Shown piece by piece: positions 1 through 5,704 of a stretch of DNA of 11,095 bases. Position 1 is the stretch's first letter. Every line of letters starts with the position of its first letter. The stretch comes from Baffinella frigidus (Eukaryota > Cryptophyceae > Cryptomonadales > Baffinellaceae): NCBI GenBank assembly GCA_026770585.1, contig MU646446.1, forward strand, positions 627,325 to 638,419, given 5' to 3'. Both the position numbers and the translations under genes were made by a program. The notes beneath the pieces are model-generated. The model searched no databases. It had not been told where the DNA came from and worked only from the letters and a program-made list of their open reading frames with translations.

Positions 1-291
1 AACCCCAAACCCCAAACCCTAAATCCCAAACACCAAACCCCAAACCCTGACCCTAACCCCGAAATCCCAAACCCCAAGCCCCAAACCCCAACCCAGACGG
101 AGCCGCTTCCTCGGCGCAATTCTCCGCATCGATGCCATACCCTACCAAACCACAAAACCCTAACCCCCAAACCCAAACCATATGCCCTACCAAACCGCAA
201 AACCCTAAACCTGAAATTACCCTATAGGGAAAATACCCTAGGTTACCAAACCGGAAACCCCTAACCCCAAAACCCAAACCGTCATCGGTAG
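1..291. repeat. Telomere-like CCCCAAA/CCCTAAA array, interrupted
   Basis: Degenerate 7-bp units, mostly CCCCAAA and CCCTAAA, cover 1-98 and recur from about 130 to 285. The C-rich strand reads 5' to 3', as at a left-hand chromosome end. The units are too degenerate and interrupted for a working telomere, so this is interstitial or ancient subtelomeric repeat. A non-repeat island at about 94-135 could be an exon remnant, but no frame or splice site there is convincing. The block ends at the TAG acceptor of the exon-like segment at 292. Confidence 0.85.
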
Positions 292-339
292 GAGGAGAAG
301 CGGCGGGAGGAGCAGCACAAGTTCGACATCGAGGAGAAG
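292..339 (+). CDS. Exon-like segment 1 of a predicted spliced gene (charged coiled-coil)
   Basis: This 48-nt segment follows a TAG acceptor (289-291) and is followed by GT at 340. It reads EEKRREEQHKFDIEEK in phase 0 with nearly all third positions G or C, unlike the flanking repeats. The Glu/Lys/Arg-rich composition suggests a coiled coil or long charged helix. Its exit phase 0 fits the start of the next candidate exon at 766. A shorter match to its end and donor (GGAGAAG, then GTCCCACC) occurs near 479-493, so this junction may be duplicated. The family is not recognised. The coding claim rests on composition, splice sites and phase, and is inference. Confidence 0.4.
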
Positions 340-765
340 GTCCCACCACCAGCCCTCCGAAGCGGACCAAATCGTGCATCTGGCTGTTGGGATTTGAAGC
401 GGGCTTTTGAGCCATTAGCTTCGAATTCGACGCTTGCCAGGCGGAAATCGGGAAAGCTAGAATTGGCATTTGGTTCGCCGGGAGAAGGTCCCACCCCAGC
501 CCCCGAGAGTCTTATCTGGGAACACAACCGAATCAGTATCACGTTTGAGCTTACATAGCATGAAACTAACATAATTCGGGCGTGCCGGCGCGGAGGCTAG
601 TAGCCGTGCTGGTATACCTGATTTATATAGCAGAAACACGCCAAACGTCGCCGCAATAATATGGAATCTGTACCACGACACACTTTTACAGCGAAACGTC
701 GCGTTTTAATCTTCCCACTGGCACCAATAAACGTCCTTTTAACAACGAAGCGTCGCGTGATGCAG
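340..765. other. Non-repeat spacer, probable intron
   Basis: This stretch lacks telomere-like units and has mixed composition. The only regularity seen is an AACGTCGC/AGCGTCGCG-type motif near 647, 692 and 748. A short copy of the exon 1 donor region lies at about 479-500. Minus-strand open frames here have no supporting features. In the gene model it would be the intron between 339 and 766, ending with GCAG at 762-765. Confidence 0.4.
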
Positions 766-853
766 GACGAGATGGTCGCGCGGGAGCGGACGTATCAGGG
801 CGAGATTCAGGAGCGGCTCGTCGCCTCGAGCGACGTCAACCAGCGCATCCTCG
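766..853 (+). CDS. Exon-like segment 2 of a predicted spliced gene (coiled-coil-like)
   Basis: This 88-nt segment lies between an upstream CAG (763-765) and GT at 854. It starts DEMVARERTYQGEIQERL and goes on to end near NQRIL. About 26 of 29 codons end in G or C, in sharp contrast to both flanks. It is predicted to be a charged amphipathic helix. It exits in phase 1 with a single G. The next candidate exon at 1094 begins with GC, so the junction would encode Gly and stay in frame. An open frame starting at 661 runs into it, but its last part is plain CCCCAAA repeat (PQTPNPKP), which argues for splicing at 854 rather than read-through. The family is not recognised. Confidence 0.45.
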
Positions 854-856
854 GTC

Positions 857-1090
857 CTGAAACCCCTCAACCCCAAACCCCAAACCCCAAACCTCAAACC
901 CCAAACCCCAAACCCCAAACCCCAAACCCCAAACCCCAAACCCTAACGCCCTAAACCCTAAACCCTAAACCCTAAACCCTAACCCCTCATCCCTACACCC
1001 GAACCCCTAGCGCCCTAAACCCTAAACCCTACACTCTAAACCCTAAACCCGAAACCCTAAGCCTTAAACCCGAAACCCGAAACGCTACAT
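857..1090. repeat. Telomere-like array, CCCCAAA block followed by CCCTAAA block
   Basis: From about 868 to 945 the units are almost pure CCCCAAA. From 946 they switch to CCCTAAA, with CCCTACA and CCCGAAA variants. The G-rich complement of the CCCCAAA block has many GGGG runs at regular spacing and could form G-quadruplexes. In the gene model this is the intron between exons 2 and 3. Confidence 0.9.
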
Positions 1091-1093
1091 CAG

Positions 1094-1146
1094 GCAAGTC
1101 GATGGTGGCGAAGATCCCCGAGCACACATACCAAGTCCTCAGCCAG
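1094..1146 (+). CDS. Exon-like segment 3 of a predicted spliced gene, original copy
   Basis: This 53-nt segment follows CAG (1091-1093) and precedes GT at 1147. With one base contributed by the previous exon it reads GKSMVAKIPEHTYQVLSQ, open throughout, and leaves in phase 0. It sits between telomere-like blocks. A copy 227 bp downstream (1321-1373) matches at all but the last base of the exon, a synonymous CAG to CAA change. That copy has lost the AG acceptor (TTGG replaces TCAGG), so this one is the likelier functional exon. The protein family is not recognised. Confidence 0.42.
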
Positions 1147-1153
1147 GTGCGCT

Positions 1154-1319
1154 CACACCCTAAACCCTAAACCACAAACCCTAAACCCTAAACCCAAAAA
1201 AAGTCCCCCGCACGCCTCGTCAAATACGTAAATGAATTTTATATGAATTGTCATATACGTATATGAATTGTATATACGTGTATGAATCGGCATATACGTG
1301 TATGAATTGTGTATGAATT
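1154..1319. repeat. Short CCCTAAA block and AT-rich palindromic TATACGTATA repeats
   Basis: About 45 bases of CCCTAAA repeat are followed by AGTCCCCCGCACGCCTCG and then several diverged copies of the palindrome CATATACGTATATG with GAATTG spacers (about 1228-1319). The same composite (CCCCCGCACGC..TCG plus palindrome) recurs near 1645-1680 and 2113-2137, and the palindrome alone near 1944 and 2097. Confidence 0.75.
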
Positions 1320-1320
1320 G

Positions 1321-1373
1321 GCAAGTCGATGGTGGCGAAGATCCCCGAGCACACATACCAAGTCCTCAGCCAA
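1321..1373 (+). pseudogene. Duplicate of exon-like segment 3 without acceptor site
   Basis: This is a near-identical direct repeat of 1094-1146. The flanking GTGCGCTCA after the exon is also copied, so the duplication includes the donor. The upstream base that would complete the AG acceptor is changed, and the preceding sequence is the AT-rich palindromic repeat. It reads as an exon duplicate that is probably not spliced in. Its very low divergence points to a recent event. Confidence 0.5.
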
Positions 1374-1385
1374 GTGCGCTCAAAG

Positions 1386-1640
1386 CCTAAGCCCCAAACC
1401 ATAAACCACAAACCATAAACCATAAACCATAAACCATAAACCATAAACCAAATAAACCATAAACCATAAACCATAAACCATAAACCATAAACCATAAACC
1501 ATAAACCCGACAACCTAAAACCTAAACCATAAACCATAAGCCCTAAACCATAAATCATAAACCCTTAACCCTAAACCCTAAACCCTAAACCCTGAACCCT
1601 GAACCCTGAACCCCAAATCCCAAACCATGAACCCTCAAAA
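1386..1640. repeat. CCATAAA variant array followed by CCCTAAA/CCCTGAA
   Basis: From about 1398 to 1509 the unit is a near-pure CCATAAA variant, at least 14 units. From about 1560 it returns to CCCTAAA and then CCCTGAA. Minus-strand open frames here encode only VYGLWFM-type periodic peptides and are repeat translations. Confidence 0.9.
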
Positions 1641-1688
1641 CAGTCCCCCGCACGCGTCGGCATATACGAATATGAATTATAGTACACT

Positions 1689-1849
1689 CCACACAGCGGA
1701 CTTCGAAGGGATTTTGAAGAACCTCAGAGCGATCAGACCTACGACCCTACGGTAGGCAACCCGTAGGGGCATAGGGGGGTTCCTACGGGTAAGGTAACGG
1801 AAACTCGGCCCAAAATGGGCCGAAACGCCCTTCGTAGCCCGCTGTGTGG
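1689..1849 (+). mobile_element. 161-bp MITE-like element, family A copy 1
   Basis: The ends are imperfect 22-bp terminal inverted repeats: it begins CCACACAGCGGACTTCGAAG and its other end is the complement of CCACACAGCGGGCTACGAAG. Inside are a CCCTACGG/CCGTAGGG stem (1745-1752 with 1761-1768), a second ACCCGTAGG/CCTACGGGT pairing that competes for the same middle segment, and a TCGGCCCA-AAA-TGGGCCGA hairpin at 1806-1824. There is no open frame for a transposase, so it would be mobilised in trans. Two other copies in the window have exactly the same length. No target duplication is evident here. Confidence 0.85.
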
Positions 1850-2000
1850 TGGTACCCCCCCCGATTATAGTACCCTTGGTACCCCCATGAATTATAGTAC
1901 CCTTGATACCCCCATTATAGTACCCTTGTCACCCCCAGCCTTGGCATATACGTATATGAGTTACAGTACACTTGGTACCCCCAGCGCACCGGCGCTCACA
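1850..2000. repeat. GGTACCCCC / ATTATAGTACCCTTG minisatellite
   Basis: Imperfect repeats of about 25-30 bp combine GGTACCCCC with GAATTATAGTACCCTTG, in roughly five copies, with the CATATACGTATATG palindrome embedded at about 1944. A plus-strand open frame of 144 codons starts inside the family A element at 1815 and crosses this array. It is explained by the repeats lacking stops and is not called as a gene. Confidence 0.75.
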
Positions 2001-2008
2001 GGATGCAG

Positions 2009-2085
2009 ACCCCCAAACAATGCAAGGACATCGATCATCGGTGTCGATTGCGCCCTGAGTCCTCGTTACGACAGCCCTCTGCCAG
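2009..2085 (+). other. Weak exon candidate next to a copied GTGCGCTCA donor
   Basis: This segment lies between GCAG (2005-2008) and CCAG followed by GTGCGCTCA, the same donor sequence seen at 1147 and 1374. It is open in one frame (starting TPKQCKDIDHR) but its codon choice is not strongly GC-ending. Its length (77 nt) would break the otherwise consistent phases of the gene model, so it is listed only as a candidate or as another copied donor fragment. The palindrome CATATACGTATATG follows at about 2097. Confidence 0.15.
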
Positions 2086-2137
2086 GTGCGCTCAGCATAT
2101 ACGTATATGACACCCCCGCACGCCTCGTCATATACGT

Positions 2138-2314
2138 ATCTGGATTGTTTGGGGGTGGGCGCTCACAGTCTGCACCAGAAATCTGGTCAAATATCGGTCA
2201 AAACGATGTCTGTGTACCGAGCCATTCTCAAGTAGTACCCCGAACGTAACTGGACAGATCTGCGAAGCCCACTGCACTCCGACCCACAAGATTTCAGCTA
2301 AGTCAACCAGCTCA
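2138..2314. other. Unassigned spacer
   Basis: Mixed sequence without telomere-like units, clear coding signal or strong repeats. AAGTCAACC-type fragments near 2300 resemble the arms of the inverted-repeat element that follows. Confidence 0.4.
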
Positions 2315-2411
2315 CCTAAGTCAACTTTCCCCTGATTTCGTTTAGATGGACCCTGCCACCATGGCCGGCATTTGACTTAAGGCGCTGGTTTTCAGGGGGA
2401 GTTGACTTAGG
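2315..2411. mobile_element. 97-bp foldback element with 20-bp inverted ends
   Basis: The left end CCTAAGTCAACTTTCCCCTG is matched by the complement of the right end at 2392-2411, with one base of length difference. It is a non-coding MITE-like or foldback sequence. An additional CTAAGTCAACCAGC just outside the left end (2298-2311) partly pairs with AAGGCGCTGGTT inside the right end, suggesting nested or repeated ends. CA flanks both sides, which is too short to prove a target duplication. Confidence 0.6.
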
Positions 2412-2488
2412 CAAAAAGTTCTGGATCCGAGTGCACTGTGTCGCTGGGCGCCTCCCCTAAAACTCTCAACTCGAAAAACCCTAAGCAG

Positions 2489-2524
2489 GATTCCCTGGAC
2501 ACGATCATCGACAGGCGCGGAGGG
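2489..2524 (+). pseudogene. Partial upstream copy of exon-like segment 4
   Basis: Twelve codons starting DSLDTIIDRR after GCAG match the first part of the exon at 2615. The differences are GAT/GAC and two Gly codons, all synonymous. After 2524 the sequence diverges and reaches TGA within two codons, so this copy is truncated. Confidence 0.45.
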
Positions 2525-2614
2525 CCCTGAACCCTCAACTATATACCCTAAACCCCGCGACAGGAATTTCCTAAACACTCAACCCTAAAACCCTAAACTC
2601 GACACCCGGAGCAG
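2525..2614. repeat. Degenerate telomere-like units between the exon 4 copies
   Basis: CCCTGAACCCTCAAC-type and CCCTAAA-type units with interruptions separate the partial and complete copies of the exon-like segment. Confidence 0.7.
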
Positions 2615-2680
2615 GACTCCCTGGACACGATCATCGACAGGCGCGGGGGACGCAACCAGCGAGAGGAGGAGAAATCCCTG
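2615..2680 (+). CDS. Exon-like segment 4 of a predicted spliced gene
   Basis: This 66-nt segment follows GCAG (2611-2614) and is followed by GTACCC at 2681. It reads DSLDTIIDRRGGRNQREEEK and two more residues, in phase 0 on both sides, so it can be gained or lost without a frameshift. The C-terminal half is charged and helix-like. The first half is copied upstream (2489-2524) with only synonymous differences. The second half plus donor is copied three times downstream (2738, 2821, 3005). That pattern of conserved frame across copies is the best evidence that it codes. The family is not recognised. Confidence 0.48.
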
Positions 2681-2737
2681 GTACCCCCTACACCCTAAAC
2701 CTCAATATGCCATCAACCCTAAATCATAAATCCTAAG

Positions 2738-2755
2738 GAGGAGGAGAAATCTCTG
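2738..2755 (+). pseudogene. Exon 4 tail copy (EEEKSL) with donor
   Basis: GAG GAG GAG AAA TCT CTG followed by GTACTC repeats the last six codons of the exon at 2615-2680, with one synonymous difference (TCT for TCC). AAG directly precedes it. Confidence 0.4.
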
Positions 2756-2820
2756 GTACTCCCTGCCCCCTAACATTCCCTAAACCTTAAGCATAGATAC
2801 GAACCCCTAACCCCTGAAAA

Positions 2821-2850
2821 CGGAACCAGCGCGAGGGGGAAAGGTCCCTG
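2821..2850 (+). pseudogene. Exon 4 tail copy (RNQREGERSL) with donor
   Basis: Ten codons reading RNQREGERSL, followed by GTACCC, match the end of exon-like segment 4 (RNQREEEKSL) in frame with two conservative or small replacements. The upstream flank is telomere-like repeat. Confidence 0.4.
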
Positions 2851-3004
2851 GTACCCCCTACCCCCTGGACCCTAAGTCATCCCCTACCCCCTGGACCCTA
2901 AGCCCCCTACCCCCTGGACCCTAAGCCCCTAAGTCAGCCCTAACGCATTCGCTTCCTTCGCCCCTTCAACCCTAAACCCTTGACACTAAACCCTAAACCA
3001 TGCG

Positions 3005-3025
3005 CGCGAGAAAGAGAAATTGCTG
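3005..3025 (+). pseudogene. Exon 4 tail copy (REKEKLL) with donor
   Basis: Seven codons reading REKEKLL, followed by GTACCC, align with the tail of exon-like segment 4. This is the most diverged of the copies but keeps the same frame relative to the GT. Confidence 0.3.
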
Positions 3026-3163
3026 GTACCCCCTACACCCTAAACCCCAATATTCCCAAAACCCTCAAGCCTACATCATGACCATTATATTCCCTAAAAC
3101 CTGAATCCTAACCCCTCAATCCTAATATTCCCTAAACCCTAATCATAAACTCTACCCCCTAAA

Positions 3164-3243
3164 CCATGAACCATAAACCATAAACCATAAACCATAAACC
3201 ATAAACCATAAACCATAAACCATAAACCATAAACCATAAACCA
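3164..3243. repeat. CCATAAA variant block
   Basis: About ten head-to-tail CCATAAA units with almost no interruption. It is the same variant as at 1398-1509 and is flanked by degenerate CCCTAAA. Confidence 0.9.
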
Positions 3244-3305
3244 AACATTCCCTAAACTCTAAACTCTAATATTCCCTAAATCCTAAACCCTGAACCACAA
3301 ACCAG

Positions 3306-3369
3306 GTGTTCACGCGGATGCCGCTCACGGGGCGATCGGAGCGCGAGTACCCGCTGCGTCTCGCCCATG
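3306..3369 (+). CDS. Exon-like segment 5 of a predicted spliced gene
   Basis: This follows CAG (3303-3305) and precedes GTGCGT at 3370. It reads VFTRMPLTGRSEREYPLRL and a few more residues, with phase 0 entry as the exit of exon 4 requires, and phase 1 exit. Reading past 3370 reaches TAA at 3378-3380, so the alternative is a terminal exon ending in GAS. A copy at about 3553-3610 keeps SEREYPLRLAHGAS with three synonymous differences (CGT/CGC, CAT/CAC, GGT/GGC) and no replacements. The family is not recognised. Confidence 0.45.
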
Positions 3370-3795
3370 GTGCGTCCTAAGTTGACGGATGTGACCACTT
3401 TGTTGACGAATTTGACCACTTTGGATTTTGACCACTGAGTTTGGACCATTTGCTGGCTCCGCCTCGCCCACGGTGCCTCCTCCTCATAAGTTAACAGATT
3501 TGTACCGCGAACCCAAGAGTGACAACTTTTGAATAGCCGGGAAAGAGTTCAGCCCTCATGGGGGGATCGGAGCGCGAGTACCCGCTGCGCCTCGCCCACG
3601 GCGCGTCCCAATTTGACAAATGTGTACACTGACAACTTATGAATAGCCGGAAACAGGTTTGACTCTGCCTAGCCCGCGAGGCGTCCTAAGTTGACATATT
3701 TGCACCGCGCGCCCAGAGTGACAACTTATGAATAGCCGGAAACGGGTTTAGGCCTCACCGGGAGGTCGCAGCGCGAGCACCTACCCCACCTCGCC
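3310..3795. repeat. Diverged tandem repeats derived from exon 5 and its flank
   Basis: Three to four unequal copies combine an exon-5-like part (GAGCGCGAGTACCCGCTGCG at about 3338 and 3569, degraded at about 3768) with a non-coding part (TAAGTTGAC, then TGACAACTTATGAATAGCCG at about 3511-3539, 3628-3650 and 3717-3742). A short copy (CGCCTCGCCCACGGTGC) lies at about 3458. The unit is roughly 200 bp with deletions. Confidence 0.75.
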
Positions 3796-4045
3796 CCTGA
3801 ACCATAAAGTGACTCCTGAACCATCAAGTGACTCCTGAACCATCAAGTGACTCCTGAACCATAAAGTGCCCGAACCCTAAACCCCTGAACCATGAAGTGC
3901 CCGAACCCCTGAACTCCTCAACCATAAAGTGCCCGAACCCCTGAACCATAAATCATAAACCATAAACCATAAAGTGCCCGAAACCCTAAACCATCAACCC
4001 CTGAACTCTGAACCCCAAACCCTGAACCCTGAACCCTAAAGTGCC
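3796..4045. repeat. 19-bp satellite grading into CCATAAA/CCCTGAA repeats
   Basis: Four units of CCTGAACCATAAAGTGACT start at 3796, 3815, 3834 and 3853. They decay into a GAACCATAAAGTGCCCGAACC pattern and then telomere-like units. The satellite unit contains one CCATAAA, so it is probably a higher-order repeat grown from the telomere-like array. Confidence 0.85.
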
Positions 4046-4227
4046 ACTCGCCAGCCCTCCCATGTATCGTTTCTGTAACGTTTTTGCCGCTTTTCGCCTT
4101 GGTGGCCCCGGCCACACGGTGGACTACGGACCTTTCATCGCAAGTCAATTTGCCCGGAGGCAAACAACTTTGAGGCACACTCAAACGATTATCTTGTAAA
4201 ATTGTGAAAATGATTTTTTGTCTTGCC
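4046..4227. other. Unassigned spacer with small palindromes and a family A end-like sequence
   Basis: No gene is supported. GTGGCCCCGGCCAC (4101-4114) is a palindrome and TTTGCCCGGAGGCAAA near 4150 can form a hairpin. CCACACGGTGGACTACGGAC at about 4111-4130 resembles the family A terminal repeat (CCACACAGCGGGCTACGAAG) and may be a relic end. Confidence 0.4.
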
Positions 4228-4230
4228 GTA

Positions 4231-4322
4231 GAGTTCTTCGCAAACTGATGTGCTGTTAATTTGGGCTAAATCCCGGATTTTAATTCCGTTTTTGGCCAAA
4301 AACACATGTAGCGCAAGAACTC
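4231..4322. mobile_element. 92-bp decayed foldback element flanked by TA
   Basis: GAGTTCTTCGC at the left and GCGCAAGAACTC at the right form inverted ends, continuing more weakly inward (GATGTG against CACATG). TA lies directly outside both ends (4229-4230, 4323-4324), as expected for Tc1/mariner-type insertions. No coding content. The short arms and small size keep the confidence moderate. Confidence 0.45.
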
Positions 4323-4580
4323 TAGTACGAAAGAGCAACTATAATATATATATTTATGGCAAGCCCAGATTTACTCAGGCAGAGCTAGAAAAGAATTTTT
4401 GAAAACTGATGTGCTGTGTATCTTCTGCAGGGAAGGGGTGGAATCAGGCGGCCCACCAGGGCAAAGCTCCCGAAACGGGTGTGTCTTGGAACCAGATTAA
4501 GTCAACCGGGTGACTACTTTAGACGTTGTCTGAAAACTGATGTGCTGTGTGTGTTCTGCAGGGAAGGGGTGGGACCAGGC

Positions 4581-4597
4581 GAGCTTTCAAAAAGCTC
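4581..4597. repeat. Small hairpin GAGCTTT-CAA-AAAGCTC
   Basis: A perfect 7-bp stem with a 3-nt loop directly abuts (and shares CTC with) the larger hairpin at 4595-4662. Confidence 0.7.
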
Positions 4598-4662
4598 GAG
4601 ACCTAGTTTAGGGCCTATGGTTTATGTCAACATAAACCATAAACCCTAAAATAGGTCTCGAG
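4595..4662. repeat. 68-bp hairpin made of opposing telomere-like units
   Basis: The left arm CTCGAGACCTA, then TTTAGGG and ATGGTTTATG, is matched by the right arm CATAAACCAT, CCCTAAA and TAGGTCTCGAG, around a TCAA loop with only small bulges. It places TTTAGGG-type units head to head with CCCTAAA-type units inside a foldback, so the telomere-like repeat itself forms the stem. Confidence 0.8.
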
Positions 4663-4730
4663 CGAACGCTGGAGCGTTCGCCAAGCGGCACTTTCGACGT
4701 GACCGTTCGAAAACGTCTGGTTTCAAACGG
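4663..4730. repeat. Two further adjacent hairpins
   Basis: CGAACGCT-GG-AGCGTTCG (4663-4680) is a perfect 8-bp stem touching the previous hairpin. CCGTTCGAAA (4703-4712) pairs with TTTCAAACGG (4721-4730) at nine of ten positions. The whole 4581-4730 region is a string of foldbacks with no coding content. Confidence 0.65.
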
Positions 4731-4944
4731 TTACTACACGTTTGACAGTTTCAAATTCACATTGGAGGAGGACCTAACAACCGCTCGATTGAGTCCAACA
4801 GGACCTGTCTCGTGTCTCGCTCAACCACTTGTGAATATGTGATGTGGTTAAGTCAACTGGGCGACTACTTTAGACGTTGCCTGAAAACTGATGTGGTGTG
4901 TATCGTCGGCAGGGAAGGAGTGGCACCAGGCAGGCCTCGCGGCA

Positions 4945-5003
4945 TTCGAAAAGAGGGTTGCTTTCCCATCGGATTTCGAAAAGAGGGTTGATTTCCCATC
5001 GGA
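4945..5003. repeat. 30-bp tandem duplication (GAAAAGAGGGTTG.TTTCCC)
   Basis: Two direct copies with a 30-bp period share TTCGAAAAGAGGGTTG, then TTTCCCATCGGA. Inverted relatives occur inside the 160-bp repeat units (about 5331-5370 and 5491-5530), so this motif is dispersed in both orientations. Confidence 0.75.
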
Positions 5004-5155
5004 TATCTAGCTCTGCCAGAAAGAGACAAATGAGAACTGATGTTGCTGTGTGTGTTCCGCAGGAAAGGGGTGGGACCAAGCGAGCCTCGCCGCATTCGGC
5101 CTGCTGGGAGCACAGTACGTCGAGTATGGCCTCCAACGGTCTCACACCCTCCAAA

Positions 5156-5316
5156 CCACACAGCGGACTTCGAAGGGGTTTTGAATAACCCCTAAGAAAT
5201 AAGACCCAGGACCCTACGGTAGGCGACCCGTAGGGACCTAGGGGGGTTCCTACGGATAAGGTAACGGAAACTCGGGCTCTCAGCGCCCGAAAATCCCTTC
5301 GTGGCCCGCTGTGTGG
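5156..5316 (+). mobile_element. 161-bp MITE-like element, family A copy 2
   Basis: It has the same terminal inverted repeats, length and core as 1689-1849, in the same orientation. The CCCTACGG/CCGTAGGG stem is kept. The internal hairpin is CGGGCTC-TCA-GCGCCCG, different in sequence from copy 1 but still largely paired. It sits exactly at a boundary of the 160-bp tandem repeat: the left flank ends CACACCCTCCAAAC and the right flank begins CAGGACTCAACCAG. The uninterrupted junction of these flanks is present at 5466-5490 and gives the empty site. Confidence 0.88.
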
Positions 5317-5635
5317 CAGGACTCAACCAGCGAAATCCGGTGGGAAAACAACCCTCGTTTCGTACCCACGCAGTCTGGTGGTAGTATGGCTCTCCAAAAG
5401 TCTCGCACCCGCCAAAGACTCCCACGCCTCTTGTCTGGTGATAGAGTGGGTTCAAAAGGTCTCACACCCTCCAAACCAGGACTCAACCAGCGAATTCCGA
5501 TGGGAAACCAACCCTCGTTTCGTACCCACACAGTCTGGTGATAGTATTATCTCCATAGGTTTCGCACCCGCCAAAGACTCCCGCGACTCTTGTCTAGTGA
5601 TAGAGCGGTTTCCAAATGCCTCATACCCTCCAAAC
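5317..5635. repeat. 160-bp tandem duplication
   Basis: Unit 1 (5317-5476) and unit 2 (5477-5635) both begin CAGGACTCAACCAGCGAA and end CCCTCCAAAC. They are close copies throughout, including CAACCCTCGTTTCGTACCCA and CGCACCCGCCAAAGACTCCC. A third copy of the unit end lies just before the family A insertion (about 5137-5156). Open frames on both strands across the units are not conserved in a coding manner and are not called. Confidence 0.9.
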
Positions 5636-5640
5636 CACAC

Positions 5641-5704
5641 TCTGGGGATACAACCCCGTGTAGGATGACCGGAGTGACTTTTCACACGGGGGTGTATCCC
5701 CAGA
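5641..5704. repeat. 64-bp hairpin with 21-bp arms
   Basis: The left arm TCTGGGGATACAACCCCGTG plus T pairs with 5684-5704 with one mismatch, around a 22-nt loop. It follows the boundary CCCTCCAAAC of the 160-bp repeat, the same boundary used by family A copy 2. It is followed by ACACACAGTGGACTACGGAG, which resembles a family A end. It is probably the remnant of another small inverted-repeat element. Confidence 0.75.

Larger units (their letters stand above)
2685..3300. repeat. Degenerate CCCTAAA / CCCCCTGGACCCTAAG array carrying exon 4 tail copies
   Basis: This is irregular telomere-like sequence with recurring GGTACCCCCTACCCC, CCCTGGACCCTAAG (about 2864-2935) and ATTCCCTAAACC motifs. Three short coding-like islands within it are copies of the exon 4 tail with its donor. 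A near-pure CCATAAA block occupies about 3164-3243. Confidence 0.8.
4395..5092 (+). repeat. Dispersed repeat: four copies of an ACTGATGTG...GCAGG..AAGGGGTG unit
   Basis: Copies of a unit reading about GAAAACTGATGTGCTGTGT, then TTCTGCAGGGAAGGGGTGG, then ACCAGGCG lie at about 4400, 4531, 4882 and 5034. The second and third are also preceded by a shared GTGACTACTTTAGACGTTG segment (about 4508 and 4862). Each carries a pyrimidine-containing tract ending GCAGG or GGCAGG like a 3' splice site, but no downstream reading frame is conserved across all four. Overlapping open frames on both strands at 4865-5190 are side effects of these repeats. Confidence 0.7.

Noticed and set aside
53-469. 138-codon minus-strand open frame
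   Set aside because: Much of it translates CCCCAAA/CCCTAAA repeats (GLGFGV-type strings), and it crosses the plus-strand exon candidate. No independent coding evidence.
1220-1558. 112-codon minus-strand open frame
   Set aside because: It encodes VYGLWFM periodic peptide from the CCATAAA array plus the AT palindromes.
1815-2249. 144-codon plus-strand open frame, the longest but one in the window
   Set aside because: It starts inside the family A element and runs through a minisatellite. The frame stays open because repeat units lack stops.
4378-5017. GGCAGAGCTAGA (about 4378) and TCTAGCTCTGCC (about 5006) as ends of a 640-bp element
   Set aside because: A 12-bp inverted match over this distance is expected by chance in a window of this size, and no further pairing or target duplication supports it.
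4865-5531. Overlapping open frames on both strands, including PMGKQPSFR-type repeats
   Set aside because: Several frames on both strands are open at once, which fits repeats without stops. No consistent synonymous pattern between copies was seen.
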